From Homalodisca vitripennis (Eukaryota; Arthropoda; Insecta; Hemiptera; Cicadellidae), in the NCBI RefSeq assembly GCF_021130785.1, contig NC_060215.1, forward strand, positions 115,282,501-115,346,500: 64,000 nt of DNA, written 5' to 3'. A program made the translations under genes and the position numbers. The notes beneath the pieces were generated by a model. That model did not search any database and had not been told where the DNA came from. It worked only from the letters and a program-made list of their open reading frames with translations. This document shows positions 33,295 through 45,589 of this stretch, one piece after another. Every line of letters starts with the position of its first letter. Position 1 is the first letter of the stretch.

Positions 33295-34179
33295 AATATT
33301 TACTGTGGGTCTTCAAATGTCCAGGTAGAAGATTTTAACAAATCGTAATGGCTGTTCTCAAATTTTTTTTGAACTATGTTTATAGTATTTATGAAGAAAG
33401 GACAATGTGTCATAAGCGTGCTTCTCTAAATAGAGGGGACATTTTACAAGTACAATTCATTTTAGGTTACTGTAGTATATTTTAATGCCTCAAGGATGAA
33501 AATTTTATAACTGAAGTTGTCAATTTCATGTACTCATTACAGTCCCTTATGGAAGTGCCAGTGATTCGTGGACGTATGCGATAAACCGTGCGTTGAAGTC
33601 GCTCGCCATCATTGTTCTGGCCGTGCGCTGAACGAACGCCTAGGCTGTATTAAGATATCCTAGCATACAATATCTAGGATTGCGCTCTGCACTTAGGCAA
33701 TGTAATGGGCCATAAATTGTAAACTACAGTCTTTTTATCGGTTATTTAATGGTATCAGATTCATATATGTTCTAATATATCGATATATATCTATTACAGC
33801 GGAAACCCAAACAAACAATGCAGCATTTAGGAATGTTCAATATGACCATGAATTCTTTTATACAAATTTATGAATCACTAGTAGTTTGTTTCGATACTCT
33901 TATTTTTTTAGAAATATAAATAAAATTATTTTGTTCAACCTATAAACAAATATTTATTTAAAATTCATTCACTTATACTATTAAATTGTTACATAAAAGA
34001 CAAAATATACGTTGTTAGTAAATTAAAAATTAAGTAAGGAAATAACTGCGTCTCGTGCTTCAGTACTATGAAAAATTTGTTTATATCTTGAAATTTACAA
34101 CAGTTAACACAGCAATATTATGATGAACCAGGGTTTTCATTGTCTGGAGTAAGTTTACAACGTTCATTTATAAATTCCC
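33295..34179. other. AT-rich right flank of the hAT element
   Basis: A small GC-richer patch at 33560-33650 has no motif I can name. No gene seen. Confidence 0.65.
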
Positions 34180-34610
34180 AGAAATACAACGATGTCCCGC
34201 CTTTGCCGGCCGCTTCCCGCTCGTTAAATCAATTACCATACAATAACGCAGTTATAATTGCAGTTCGGTTAACACATCGCGGAATACTCTGAGCGCCCTG
34301 AACACGTAGTTAGGTTAATAGCTCCACCTGCCGGTTGCTCACAATATATTAAATTAAAACTATTCGGTTCGAGTCCTGAGATAATGTGTTAATTGCGTCG
34401 GTCGGACCGAATAGCGGCGATGCGGCGCGGCGCGGGGGCGGGACAGCCACTTATAATTTTCCACTTACGATTAAACTGTGTTTCCTGTCCAATTTTGGCA
34501 GTTTATGCCCAGTGGTCCCTGTTTTTCTCGAGTGACCTCCAAACCGGATCAGAGAAAACGCCGACCACTTTATTAAAGATTTTAATCTCTATCCACTCTA
34601 GGTGTGATAT
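34180..34610. promoter_or_regulatory. CpG-rich island
   Basis: Contains TAAATCAATTA-type sites (34225-34240), a Snail-type E-box CACCTG at 34325-34330 and a very GC-rich core at 34395-34445. An 82-codon plus frame is unrecognised. A GGTTCGAGTCC B-box lookalike at 34366 lacks tRNA context. Confidence 0.35.
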
Positions 34611-35396
34611 AAGCACAAAATTACAACTAATTGAGTATTAATAAATGCAAATTTCAGAGCCCTTCCCCCAAAGAGATTAATTCTATGTATATTTGGGTAC
34701 AAGATATGTTTGGGAGGTTTACAAAATTTCGCTTAATAAAAGCTCCTAATTGACTTTCATCTAATTTTCTCGATTTCATAACATACGATTCCTTAACAAT
34801 TTGTGAGTAGATTCAGAAACTGTTATTCCCATTAACGAATAGTTGCATGAACATCCAAATATATGACATGAATAAAAGTGAATATGTTCTAAACATTTGA
34901 AAAGTTTGTGTCAACAAGTGTCACGATGGAAAAGGAACAAGTGATATTATTAACAAAATAAATATTAAACTATATAATTCACAATATATTCATAGTGAAT
35001 GATATATAAGCAAAAATGACAGTGGAAACTTTCATATCCGTATTGAACCATACATATGGGTTTTATCTATTTAATGTTCTGTCGAAAACGAGGAATTGAT
35101 TTTATAAACATAAGTAAAGCGCAAACTAAATATTGTATCAAACATTTAAAATGAACACATACGGGAAATACTTTAAAGTAGAATTTTACAATTCTAAAAT
35201 TCATGCATGTCCTAATTTTAATTACCTACTTTTCAGGAGACTATTCGTTTTGGTATTTGAGCCTCTTTCCATGATACTGGATTGTATAATTTAACGAAAT
35301 TACCAAACAGTTTCGTTAACCAAGTCCTTACGGGTTCTGAAACTTGGATTGTTCTCTGATATTGAACAATAACTAATCATACAGAAAAAAGAGGTT

Positions 35397-35481
<85 letters not shown>

Positions 35482-36009
35482 TTCCTACGATGTTATCGAG
35501 GTCTTAAAGATTGTATTTTGTTAATAAAAACCTTTTTTTACTTATTCATCTTAACAATTACTTTACAAAGTTTTTGTTTACTCTTAAAATGTCTATCAAA
35601 ACACTCCTGTTGGGCAGCATTTTTAAGTTTGATTTATTTATTTTCAGTTAAACCTTAAATAATTTATCCGAAAGATTTAGTTTGCCTCTATTTTCTCGTA
35701 TTTATGTACAAAAAACAGAAGTAGATAAATTTAAAGGGACAAATTAAAAACTATATTTTATTTCTGTATCATCATTTTTTCGGCCTTCACTGTCGCGTAG
35801 CCACATTAAATAAAAATGAAAATAATATACAACAATATTTAAATCTATCTCGCCTGAGAGTTGTACCTATTACTTACTTCTATTCTATGTTATTTTCCTG
35901 AACCTCCTGTGTTTGATTTTTTTAAATCATGGATAATTTGTGAGTCGAATAAGTGCTTAATATAACTATATTTGAAATTTTTGGTCAAATAGTACTACCC
36001 CTTTAGCTT
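34611..36009. other. AT-rich non-coding DNA with TA microsatellite
   Basis: Holds the (TA)n run at 35403-35479; otherwise no gene or element. Confidence 0.7.
35403..35479. repeat. (TA)n microsatellite
   Basis: About 77 bases of TA dinucleotide with a single TTTA interruption near 35438, the longest simple repeat in the window. Self-complementary, so it can extrude a cruciform and is prone to assembly length error. Confidence 0.98.
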
Positions 36010-36580
36010 TGATGTCCTGTTTAAGGGGTACCATATATGACTATCCCGACGCAGAGGTGCGGCGGGCGCGGCGAACATGCGGCGCGGTACGGCGGCGGTG
36101 AAGCAGCCGACTGCGATCGACCCGTTCCCGCAAAAACTGGATACGGTCTAGACAAGTTTCTTATCCAATTCTTTCCGACTTTTATCCAATTAAGTGAAAA
36201 CGCTGCACGCGGTCTCTAAAAGGGGGCGAGCGCTCAGAATTTTTCCAGCGGCGAAAAAATCCGTCCGAGCTCGGCCGCGATTTTTTCCTTTTCTCTGCGA
36301 CCGCGGCCGATCGCTTGTCCGTCATTGGTGCATGAGTAATGCCCGTCGCCGACCGGGCAAAAACTGGTCTGCCAATTACGTCGATGCGATCGCCTCCCCC
36401 CCTTACAACATGGAGGAGCCATCTAACAACCTCATTTACAATTTCGCTTTGAATTTCATATTTGCTGAGCTATCCGCCGCAGGTGCATCAGTAACAATAG
36501 CGAGCAGAGGCCGAGGCTATGACGTCTGCCGCAGTTCAGCGGTCTCAGCTCTCTCTACTGTTTCCCCGAAATTTTAACCA
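36010..36580. promoter_or_regulatory. Very GC-rich island with nested palindrome
   Basis: The 36045-36110 segment is the most GC-rich unique stretch of the window. AAAAAATC (36254-36261) and GATTTTTT (36279-36286) flank a perfect CCGAGCTCGG palindrome (36265-36274). A 127-codon plus frame (36194-36577) is the longest here, overlaps a minus frame and shows no domain. Confidence 0.4.
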
Positions 36581-37299
36581 TAAATATGAAGTTTAATCGT
36601 TTATAAAACAACATTCTGAATTTAATTTGTAACTAAACGAATTCCTTACAGGTTATTGAACTACGTCTTCCGTTTCCTTATTTGCGCTCAGCGTGACGTT
36701 TGAGGAAGCAATGTTGACCTATTATCTGTAGCAAGAACGTACCATCATATACACACTAACCAATTCAGATACATTTAATTAGAACCAATCTTTTGGTTAA
36801 ATATGTATTTTACAATTATCCGGGTGGTAATAGGTTACAATAGTAAACATTACCGGAAAGCGTCTTTTTTTAACAGGGCAGTATTTAATATTAATTAATT
36901 AGAACCAATTTCAGATAATAACCTAAGAATAAAATATTAATCCTTTACATTTAAAAATTATTACATTTTTGAAATTAAAATAACGCACTGACGAGAATAG
37001 AACAGTATCGTATATTTCATTTTAATTTTAACCAGAATTACTTGAATCTTATTGAATCTTTTCAAGTTTTATTAAAAATATATCCTTTAATTACATACTA
37101 TATGAAATTAAACCAATCGTTTGTTTACAAATCGAGCCTTTCACTGTTAAAATTTGCACTTTTAATTAGTGCAGTTTCGTAACATAAGTAACACACAAAT
37201 CTCGTCTCATGCTTTTCTAATATTTTAAAGTGCAGTGTGTTGTCTTTTCCGTATAAAGATTGTTTCGACGATAAAGTAAGAGAGATTTGAAAATGGAAA
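36581..37299. other. AT-rich non-coding DNA
   Basis: No gene or element seen. Confidence 0.7.
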
Positions 37300-37640
37300 T
37301 CAGTTCAGATATGCTATTAATACTTTTTTTACTAGAGTGGTGTGAGTTTCTTGACGGCTACTGTCAACTGCAACGTGACTCGTTCGCGGTGGCAGTGTAC
37401 GCGTAGTATTGTACAGGTCACATGAGATCCAACCTGAATTATGACCCGCTGGTGACATGCGCAAGCCCAGAGCACTCGGACATTTGATCGGATCACCGAA
37501 ATCCACCGTTCATTGAACCCCAAAACCCGGAGCTGTGACAAATTCGGACTCGGTAATCCCATAAATGGATTAAACCTGTTTTGTTGCGTTGCCTGAACAG
37601 GTGGTCCTGCGAAACAGCTATGTTCACTGACACGGCGTCA
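37300..37640. promoter_or_regulatory. GC-richer island
   Basis: Includes AGGTCA (37415-37420) and TGACCC (37442-37447), nuclear-receptor-type half-sites too far apart for a standard element. Two minus frames of 68 and 76 codons overlap in different phases. No gene supported. Confidence 0.3.
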
Positions 37641-38149
37641 CATGAAATACCATGGTATATTGCGTAAAATTACTACTTTATTTATCAATAAGTATTGTGA
37701 AACTGCCTAATTTAATTAATGCTTTATCTGTAAACCGTTCACACCGATACGGAAATAACTTTACTAAGCTTACAGACAGGTGTTTATACTGCTTTACATA
37801 AATACTTTTTTATCATTCGTCTTTAAAAACAGTTAAGTTACAGTTACAGTCACATTAAACACAATTTCGATCCTAAAAGTCCTCCTCTCCTATATGTTCA
37901 AAGGTTTAGACTATTCGATAAATAACATTCAAAAGGCTTTCGAATGTCATTAGCACATAACTCAGTTATTGTTACAGTTTTCACAGCTAGTGTTTGGTGT
38001 GGTATGTGAAACATAATATATGCTCCAAATACAGTTTTTAAGAGGAGTACTACAGAAAACTCGAAAAGACTGACTAAATATTTTAATGTTTAAGAAAGAT
38101 TTGAATGTTTTAAATGAGATTTGTTTGATGACCAAAATAGACCACCGAA
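37641..38149. other. AT-rich non-coding DNA
   Basis: Nothing recognised. Confidence 0.7.
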
Positions 38150-38560
38150 TGTTCGCGTAAATCTAGTAGAACCTGCCGCGCCTTCTCCATTCCCAAATAT
38201 TCGACACCACTATCAATTACAATCTCGATAGAACTGTTATAAAGAACGTACAACCTCGCTGTCATATCGACTCGCCAAGATCAAATGTCCCTGATCATTA
38301 CGCAAGGCATTACTCCATGCCTCGATTAATGCTCTATTGTCCCCACCGTTCTCAGTCCACCTGAAATTATTATTTTTTATCTCAGTGAAAATAAATCAGT
38401 ACTGGAAGCGCCCGGGGGCATAGTGGGCTCGTGTAAAACAATGGAAAATTCATAAATCGTCAAGGGTGTCTTTGACCACACAGACGGTAAGGCGTGTAAA
38501 TTATATATCCGATTGGGCACGACTTATGAATATCTTTGTCAATCGACTTACTATTTCCCA
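38150..38560. promoter_or_regulatory. GC-richer island
   Basis: Moderately CpG-rich with CATAAATCGTC and GATCGC-type sites, no long open frame. Classified by composition. Confidence 0.3.
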
Positions 38561-39109
38561 CGATCGCTAGCTTTTTAAAAGTGTTGAAGAAAAAGTGATG
38601 AAATTTTTATAATATGTATGGGTATATGAGTAAATAAAGGAATGATTTATTTTTATGCAAAAAATTGCATTTTGCTAAGTCATAATAAATTTCAAAGACA
38701 TGGTAATCCCTTAAACTACAATTACCTGGTTATAAAATTGTCCAAAAAGACAACTTGGCATAACTATAATCAGACGTTAAGTATACAACAATTTATTTCT
38801 ATGTTTCCGTTTTCAAGAAGCTATATCTCATTTCATCTAAAAATGCTCTGTATATGGATTTTAAGAAACTGTTACTCAACCAAAACCAGATCTGGTGGCG
38901 CCTTAATGCTAATAATGAAATAAATTATTTTTAAGTCACTGAACCTATGAATTCAATGGTTACAGTGCAGAATTTTCTATAAGTAGGCCTATATGTCTCA
39001 AACCTTTACTTTTTTGAAATGCCGCTGAGGTCAACAACTATGTAAAAAGGTATTTTTTAAATTCTATCAATTATTACCTGTTGGAATCTCATATTTCATA
39101 GCTTTCTCT
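38561..39109. other. AT-rich non-coding DNA
   Basis: A TAGGCCTA octamer at 38984-38991 and a 93-codon lysine-rich plus frame at 38642-38923 with no domain. No gene supported. Confidence 0.6.
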
Positions 39110-39760
39110 AACATTAGGTGGCTAGTGTTCTTCAAATCGGGCGTATTCAAATTGAATCTCCTACGTAAATATACGTTTCTCAAGCGGACTTCCCAATCAC
39201 CACGAGGATCCTACATAGCGCCGCGGCCGTGCCCCAGCGGCGTAAATAACACAGTCGTTTCATATTTATTAAAATGTATGCATTGAAATGCAAATTGTCA
39301 AAGTTAGCATTAATGGCGGGTTATTAATTGGACTGGCCTTTAAGTGGACCCGGACACTCTTGCTATCGATTATCGACCATCGATTCCGACCCGATGGTCG
39401 TCGATACGATATCGTACTTTATGTGCGTCCGTACGGTTATAATTATGCCGGCTCGCAGGGAACGCCGTGTATACGTCAACGGCCAACTTAATCGACTTTT
39501 CAGCCCTAATGCAATAATTAATAGCACCACCGAGAGTAACTCATACCAGACATAATATTTCAATTAATGTTTCTTCAAGGAGAGAGAGAGACGACTGGGA
39601 GGGGGTATGTAGGTTGTTGTGGAGCGAGGCGGCACTTTGAGCCCGACCGTGGGTTGATCGATGGTGGGGAAGGGTCTACACAACCCCCTCCTGGTGTACA
39701 CACTGTAACCAGTTGCTAGGTACATCGAGAGTGTCCAATTTAACGTGTCAGGTGGCGATA
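39110..39760. promoter_or_regulatory. CpG-rich island with ATCGAT cluster and GA repeat
   Basis: A POU-type octamer ATGCAAAT lies at about 39286 and a TAATGGCGG site near 39311. ATCGAT/TCGATA cores are dense at 39364-39410, where TATCGACCATCG is mirrored by CGATGG-TCG-TCGATA. A GAGA-type run (39580-39592) follows. Frames of 66 to 75 codons overlap on both strands. Confidence 0.4.
39580..39592. promoter_or_regulatory. GA repeat (GAGA-factor-type site)
   Basis: Six GA units. GAGA/Trl and CLAMP-type proteins bind such runs in insects; occupancy here is inferred. Confidence 0.4.
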
Positions 39761-40140
39761 CATCACGAACCTTTATATTCCGATATAAGATGTTGTAAGA
39801 TATGATAAACAAGATAACAGTTTTCGTTCGCTGGTCATAGTTGTACGTGAACATGAAAGGCGTAATATTAGATAATTTGACAGCATGCGTCATAAAATAA
39901 TCGGTCACATAAAAACAATGTTGAAGTTTAAAGTATTTTGCAACACTTAAAAATATTAAATAATATGTAATAATTTTTCTCCGTCTTTGAATTAAAAATT
40001 GAACTATGAATAAGTATATTACATCTAATTTTATAATTTGCTATTGCTTTTCATTAAACAAATGCATCGTACGGACATCATATAATGTTTGTAGGGTAAA
40101 ACGCATATTCTGAAGAAATAAAAAAACAAAATAGACTTGT
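39761..40140. other. AT-rich non-coding DNA
   Basis: No gene seen; the 114-codon minus frame spanning 39564-39908 is chance-like. Confidence 0.65.
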
Positions 40141-40433
40141 AATAATAATAATAATATAACTTTATTGCGGTAACAATAATAACATTGCATACAAACGTCA
40201 CATAATATTAAAATAATAAAAAGGTAGGCCTACACTTCATTCACTCACGCACACAGTCACATGTTTCATTCACTCTCATCTTCATTCTCACCAGACAATC
40301 CTGCCACTGCCACACCAGAACCAGAGGATTGATCGTGTTAGTTTTGAATTTCGTCCCAGCGGCTCTCCATAAACTCGTCAACCGAGTAAAACACCCTCGA
40401 CACCAAAAGGTGTCTTATATGTAGGGATCCAAG
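40141..40433 (-). mobile_element. 3' end of a non-LTR retrotransposon
   Basis: On the minus strand a short coding remnant (HIRHLLVSRVFYSVDEFMES, then RWDEIQN and TAA at 40338-40340) is followed by a 3' untranslated region, AATAAA near 40162 and a (TTA)n-type tail at 40141-40154. FYSVDEFM corresponds to FYSIQEFM at the end of the 14.7-kb fragment, so both belong to the same broad clade, although the tails differ (TTA versus GATTCT). Only about 290 bases survive, a severe 5' truncation. The upstream limit is approximate. Confidence 0.75.
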
Positions 40434-40859
40434 TTAATCCTCCAGTTGGTACTCGTAATAAAATATTTTTGGCATTGTATGTAAATAGGTTTACAACTGT
40501 ATGTACTGTCGCTAACTGACAGAAGAAAATAATTTTTCTTTGAAATTGATCTTGGAATTGAGTTAAGAAAACTTATGTGAAGTTCAAAAACCAATTTCAG
40601 ACATAATAATATGGTATTTTTCTAACGCGAGGTTTTTGTTGTTACGCAGTGAATAGTATCAAGACGTGAATAAATGTGTGTTTAAAATTAGCACATACCT
40701 CGGGTTTTATGTGTAATAAATAGTTACATTTCGTAAAAACATAATTTTTTAAATTAGGATTTGAAGAAGGTTTCGAAATGATTTTGTTGCAGTTTACAAT
40801 GTTAATTAAAAATGTTTTACCATGCAAATTGTTTGATGCACATCGGTACTGAATTCTAA
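40434..40859. other. AT-rich non-coding DNA
   Basis: May include decayed upstream retrotransposon sequence, but no motif confirms it. Confidence 0.5.
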
Positions 40860-41930
40860 AACAGAATAATAATCATAAGTAGGTCCTCACCATAATGACT
40901 TGTGAATGGTCTCTTCGTATACTCCTTAAATTGAAGGCAGGAAAATAAAGTGGAAAGAAAAAGAGTGGAGGGGGGAGGTGGAGGAAACATAAATACTCGG
41001 TATGGATTGAACCTTTCAGCACCGTTGGGGTATTAGCGAGTAAGCCGGAGATATGGAGGTACATAGTTCAGCTTCACGGACAGACGCGGCTGTATTGCCG
41101 GACGCGGCGGAGCGGCGCGCCGTAGCAAGGCGACTCAACATCTGTATTAGCAGTTCTCTAAAGGTAATCACCACACTGATTTACTCGGTAAGCACCACTC
41201 CAGACCCTTTAGGCTGTTTGTTCACTGCTCACTTCTGGGGCTGCCACGCAAATCTACACCGGTGATGTACGATAGATTACGATCAAGTGGTAAATCAACT
41301 CGACTCCGGAACAAATCATACTTTTTACTACCATTTTTCAGGGAGAGCGAGCGAGAAACGATTCCTCAACCACCCACTCCAGACTTCACGGCCGCGGACT
41401 CGGTACGGCCGCTCACGCAAATTGCCCCCCCCCCTCCTACCAGCGGCCTGCATGCGACCATTATATGCACCACGCAGTTATGATGTGTTCATCCATTCTA
41501 ATGAATACCATTAGTGGATCCTCTTTCATGCTAAATTGGCCGGTTTCAAATTGAAATGCCAATTACTATTTCATCGGGTAATAATTACAGTTAAATTGGC
41601 ACCGCGCGAAAAAGTGTCGTAATGGATAGTTGGTACGTGTGGAGTTGTGCAATTTGCGCCGATCGCCGCTCCTCCGGCCCGCGCCTATTTTCGGTAAATT
41701 GTCCGAGTGGGACGTAATGTATGTGGGAAACCGCGCTGTAATACGACTACAACTATGGTGCGCTGCGGCAAGCGCGTTTCGGAAACGCAGTCATCGATGA
41801 TGTCAAATCACGCGAGGATGCCTCCTGGGGTCGATGGGATATTTGAGTGCACGTTTCATCTTCGCTACCATTTCTGCCATAAGTACTCTAACATTATCAA
41901 TATTGCTAATGATAAATAAAGTAAAAATTC
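40860..41930. promoter_or_regulatory. Large CpG-rich island
   Basis: About 1 kb with a purine-rich tract (40957-40985), a CGGCGCGCCG palindrome (41113-41122), a 10-base C-run (41425-41434) and repeated TAAATTGGC/TAAATTGNC motifs (41530-41705). Frames of 70 to 75 codons overlap in several phases and none carries a domain. Regulatory role inferred. Confidence 0.4.
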
Positions 41931-43679
41931 CTCGATCCAGAGTTTCGAATTAAGTCTCACAAATTGGGCAGAGGACTTGATGCCTGTCTACGCATGGACT
42001 ATACCCAACAAACAAACAAAAACGATCCCTATCAAAAATGTAAATAAAATTAATCAGTAGAAGATAAAATATGTACAGACTTATACTAAATTGAATGCCC
42101 CCAAAACGATTAATGTCAGTATAATTAAGCGAATGATTAGAAAGTTTTTGGTCCGAGACGCCTTAGTTAGTTCATCTATCGTAGTCCTTCGGGGCTTCTG
42201 TTTTTCAGTGCTTCGAAAGATCTTTTGTGTTTACATGATCTCGATATAATTATCAATAAACCTCTGAATCAATACGCTTCAAGGCCTTTCCTCCTATCGA
42301 TCTATAGTTTACTAAATCCATCAAGTAAAATGGATATTTTGGTTTTCAAATATATTTTCTATTCTCTTTGAGAAAGAGTTAAGTGTTGTTCTACACCAAT
42401 TTTTAATCGTATAATATCTTATGCATTGTATTCCACTATCTCTGAACTTGGCCTTCGGTTCTATAGAATCTTTGGATCAGGCCATATGGAGATATATCTC
42501 CCACCGAAGATAGTACCAAAGATGTAATTCTTTGCTTACAATGTCATGAATCGTCTTTGGTTTAAATCTAGGAGTATTTGTTTTAAACTCCTAAATCCAA
42601 ATGCAGCCTTGCCCTCGGAAATTAGTCTTTTAAGTCTATTTCATCTTAATTTGTAGTCTTGGTCCATCCTACTGTCTCTAGATCTTAGCTTCCTTCAGGT
42701 TTTATTGTATCCAACCGACTAAATAAGTCGTTATTCTGTGCGTACTCTAAAACCAGTGATATTCCGTTGAAATACACGAGTCAACGAAATTAGTCATCAT
42801 TTATACATTCCCATATCAAGAAAAGTTATAATAGTTTTCTACCTGTAATACCCTACAACAGCAGCAGTATACATGTTAAGGCTACTCCATATGCTTATAT
42901 TAATTATACTACAGACAACGATAGTGTTCTATTACACCGACAGTAACGTAATCCTGGCTTATCTCCAGTAGAAGCTGTATGCCATAAATTAGGTTGGAGA
43001 AACACGTCATGAAGTGCAGTTCGGAGAGGTGTTCTTTTAATGTGTTAGCGCTGTGCCTTGTTAATAATATCGGTTAATATATCATATTCTTTACAGTTGC
43101 TGTCAAAGGAAACATTATGTAAGAACTTTTATTATTATGAATTTTTACCAAACACACTTTTTAAAATATTATTTGGTTTGGTTGGTAAGAGCTTACAAGC
43201 TTAGAATCATAGAAAAAGTAGTTGTGACTCAGAAAAGCAAATACTATACCTAGCAGCTAACAGAGCAGGAGGTAAATAAACTTCAAATACACGAAAGAAA
43301 TATAAAAAAAAACTAAAAAAAAAAAACATCATTGAAACTCAGCTTATCATTGTTTTTATAGTATCACCCATTGATTATATTAAATAGCGTACATTTTCCC
43401 ACTTGTCCTGCACACAAAATTATAGATTAACGTTCGGGTGCTAAAACTGTATAAGTTTGTCTATGTATGTTCTGGAATCTGGTATCTATTACTCGTACAA
43501 TGGTCTGAATCGATAATTAACACCGTTTCTTGGTATATTTAGACTAGGTCAATTGAGGTAAATTTCGGAAATTATTTTTTATTTTAAATATTTATAAAAA
43601 TGCCCTATAGAAGAGTAAACTCAGTGGTAAAACGTAGCAGTACTAGGAAGCGAAAAGTCCGGAGAAACTAGATCCATTA
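41931..43679. other. AT-rich non-coding DNA with a hairpin and possible decayed coding sequence
   Basis: A bulged inverted repeat at 42556-42601 joins TTTGG...AGGAGT and ACTCCT...CCAAA. The minus strand of 42200-42760 reads like degraded protein in several phases but matches no family confidently. Otherwise nothing recognised. Confidence 0.45.
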
Positions 43680-45060
43680 GAACGACGTATTATCTTCGGA
43701 AGTGGAGAACAGGTTTGAAGATAACCCGAGTGCAACAAGACTCGCTTTAATTTCGTAGTATAAAGCATGAAGCCGAGCTACAGCTTACGGCGTGTTTCCA
43801 TAAAGTAGCGTGTATCTTCTACTTAGGGCGGCTCTCGGCATACTAACTAAGGTTGTAACTGACACCTCGGCCCCATACAAGTGCCATTCTTCATTCGGCC
43901 TGCGATTGTTTACGAGATGTACGTACAATGCACTCATTTACCTGCCAATAAGCTGAAACTCGCAAATGCTGGGTCGTGATTCATTTATTATTTCCTCGGC
44001 GAGATGAAGATAGGAGAGAAATCGCGTCTTTCGTGCTCTTGAAATCCAGGTGTTGGTTTTTATGTGGAGGGGTGGCATTCCACTCTCTGGTTGTCCATTC
44101 CTTGTATAGTGGGTAGCGCTGCGAAAGACCAGGAGGAATGAGTCCTATCGTTTGGTATAAGTTAGAGTGTGTCCGGCTATTCCATATAAATTACTTTGTT
44201 TACTCGATTTTAATTAAATCCAGTATGTATGTACTGGATTTATTCCCAAGCGCGGAAGATACCTAGTGAACGAGATGCGCTCCTTAATCTCAGAAAAGCA
44301 TTTTTCGTCCATATATACGAACTACGTGTGGCTTTATAAAGACATTATTCCTGAACTCCGGATTAAATTCCTCCATCGCGAGGCGATAAACAGTGCCTAT
44401 TATCGATAGCATCACTGCAGGAAGGCTGCAGAAGTGTTCTGTAATGATCGTATGGTTCTCAGAACCCGAGAAATCCAACACGAAGGAACCAGTTGATGAA
44501 GAGTGTTCGTTACCGATATCCCACGATGTCAGCGATTAAGGCTTTTTACCTCTTCTTAGCCCGGCTTCGCTCTGCTCCGGATAAGGGCAATTCCTCTCTC
44601 TCTCACTCCGTTCCGTTCGTCCGAGTCCGCGAGACTTTTTGTTGGCGGAGTCACCAGGTAGGTGGTATATAAATAATACATCCTCTGACCACGCCGCCCG
44701 TAAAACATCACCCTATCAGAGACCGTATAATTGACAACAATGCTGATTTATAGCTTATAATATTTGTTCAAAGATGCGATCACTGTTCCCATTGGGTGAT
44801 GGGCCGCCGGGCGTGGGTGAGCCTCCGTGTGCCGCCGTGGCCGCGGCCAGATGTCTTCTTCTTCTTTTCCGAGTCTGATTGAGTCCAACTCCGCCGATGT
44901 TCTAATTATCTCCCGACCAACTGTTAATTATCCGGTGGGATTTATCGCCCTGTTGCCACATCGCCGCCCACGCCACGACGCGGCAACGTCGCACATTCCC
45001 TCGCAGAGGAGACTGTTCCGGTCGTCAAGATTTAGCGTTCCTTTTGTAAATTAATCACTA
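43680..45060. promoter_or_regulatory. Longest island, CpG-rich, about 1.4 kb
   Basis: Includes an 11-bp palindromic hairpin (44215-44241, TAAATCCAGTA/TACTGGATTTA), a CT/GA run at about 44595-44605 and a GC-rich segment at 44800-45030 with E-box and TAATTATC-type sites. Frames on both strands are at most 75 codons without domains. Composition and motif density suggest a regulatory block. Confidence 0.4.
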
Positions 45061-45589
45061 CCTTAAAGGTGTTATGCAAAATTAAAAAATAATCTCCGTG
45101 CCACCTAAAGTTAAAACTGTCACATTACATTATGAAACATATCACAATAATCTGCATCTTTGTTCCAATTTGTACTACCACGCACACTGTAACTGACATA
45201 TAAATGGGGTGCGGAGGCAAATGTACGAAAACCAAATTCGCTGTGTGATTCACACATCAGGCTTTAAAGAATGATTATATCAGTAGTTGACAGTACAGTG
45301 ATACTTTCTTCGTAATAGGCATGTATTACCATGATGTAATATTTCTCTGTTAATCATTTCGCTTACCATGCCTTCCTCTTTTGTAAAAGAGTATTTTCGA
45401 TGTAACTAATCTATTAAACACATTTTATTTGTAACTTCTTCTAGAATATATTTTTGTAGTATTCGTATACTGTTCCATTGGAAATTAAAAGTTTTTCAAA
45501 CATCCTTCCGATTCCAAATAGTGGGTCCAGATTTATATTGTAAGTTATTATCTTTTCGCTAGTACGGATTAATTTTGATAATCACAAGA
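45061..45589. other. AT-rich non-coding DNA
   Basis: Nothing recognised. Confidence 0.7.

Noticed and set aside
34366..34376. GGTTCGAGTCC, resembling the B box of a tRNA gene or tRNA-derived SINE
   Set aside because: The T-arm stem has mismatches, no A box or acceptor stem lies at the right distance and no oligo-T terminator follows.
36194..36577. 127-codon frame in the 36-kb island as a gene
   Set aside because: Stop-poor GC-rich DNA with an overlapping minus frame and no recognisable domain.
19250..40232. TAGGCCTA octamer at 19250, 38984 and 40225
   Set aside because: A palindromic word common in many invertebrate genomes; three copies do not define an element.
42181..42760. Minus-strand reading resembling a decayed retrotransposon protein (EGKAAFGFRSLKQILLD and nearby pieces)
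   Set aside because: Too many stops and phase changes, and no diagnostic motif of any retroelement family; resemblance to RTE C-termini is impressionistic. A profile search with RT and DDE models would settle it.
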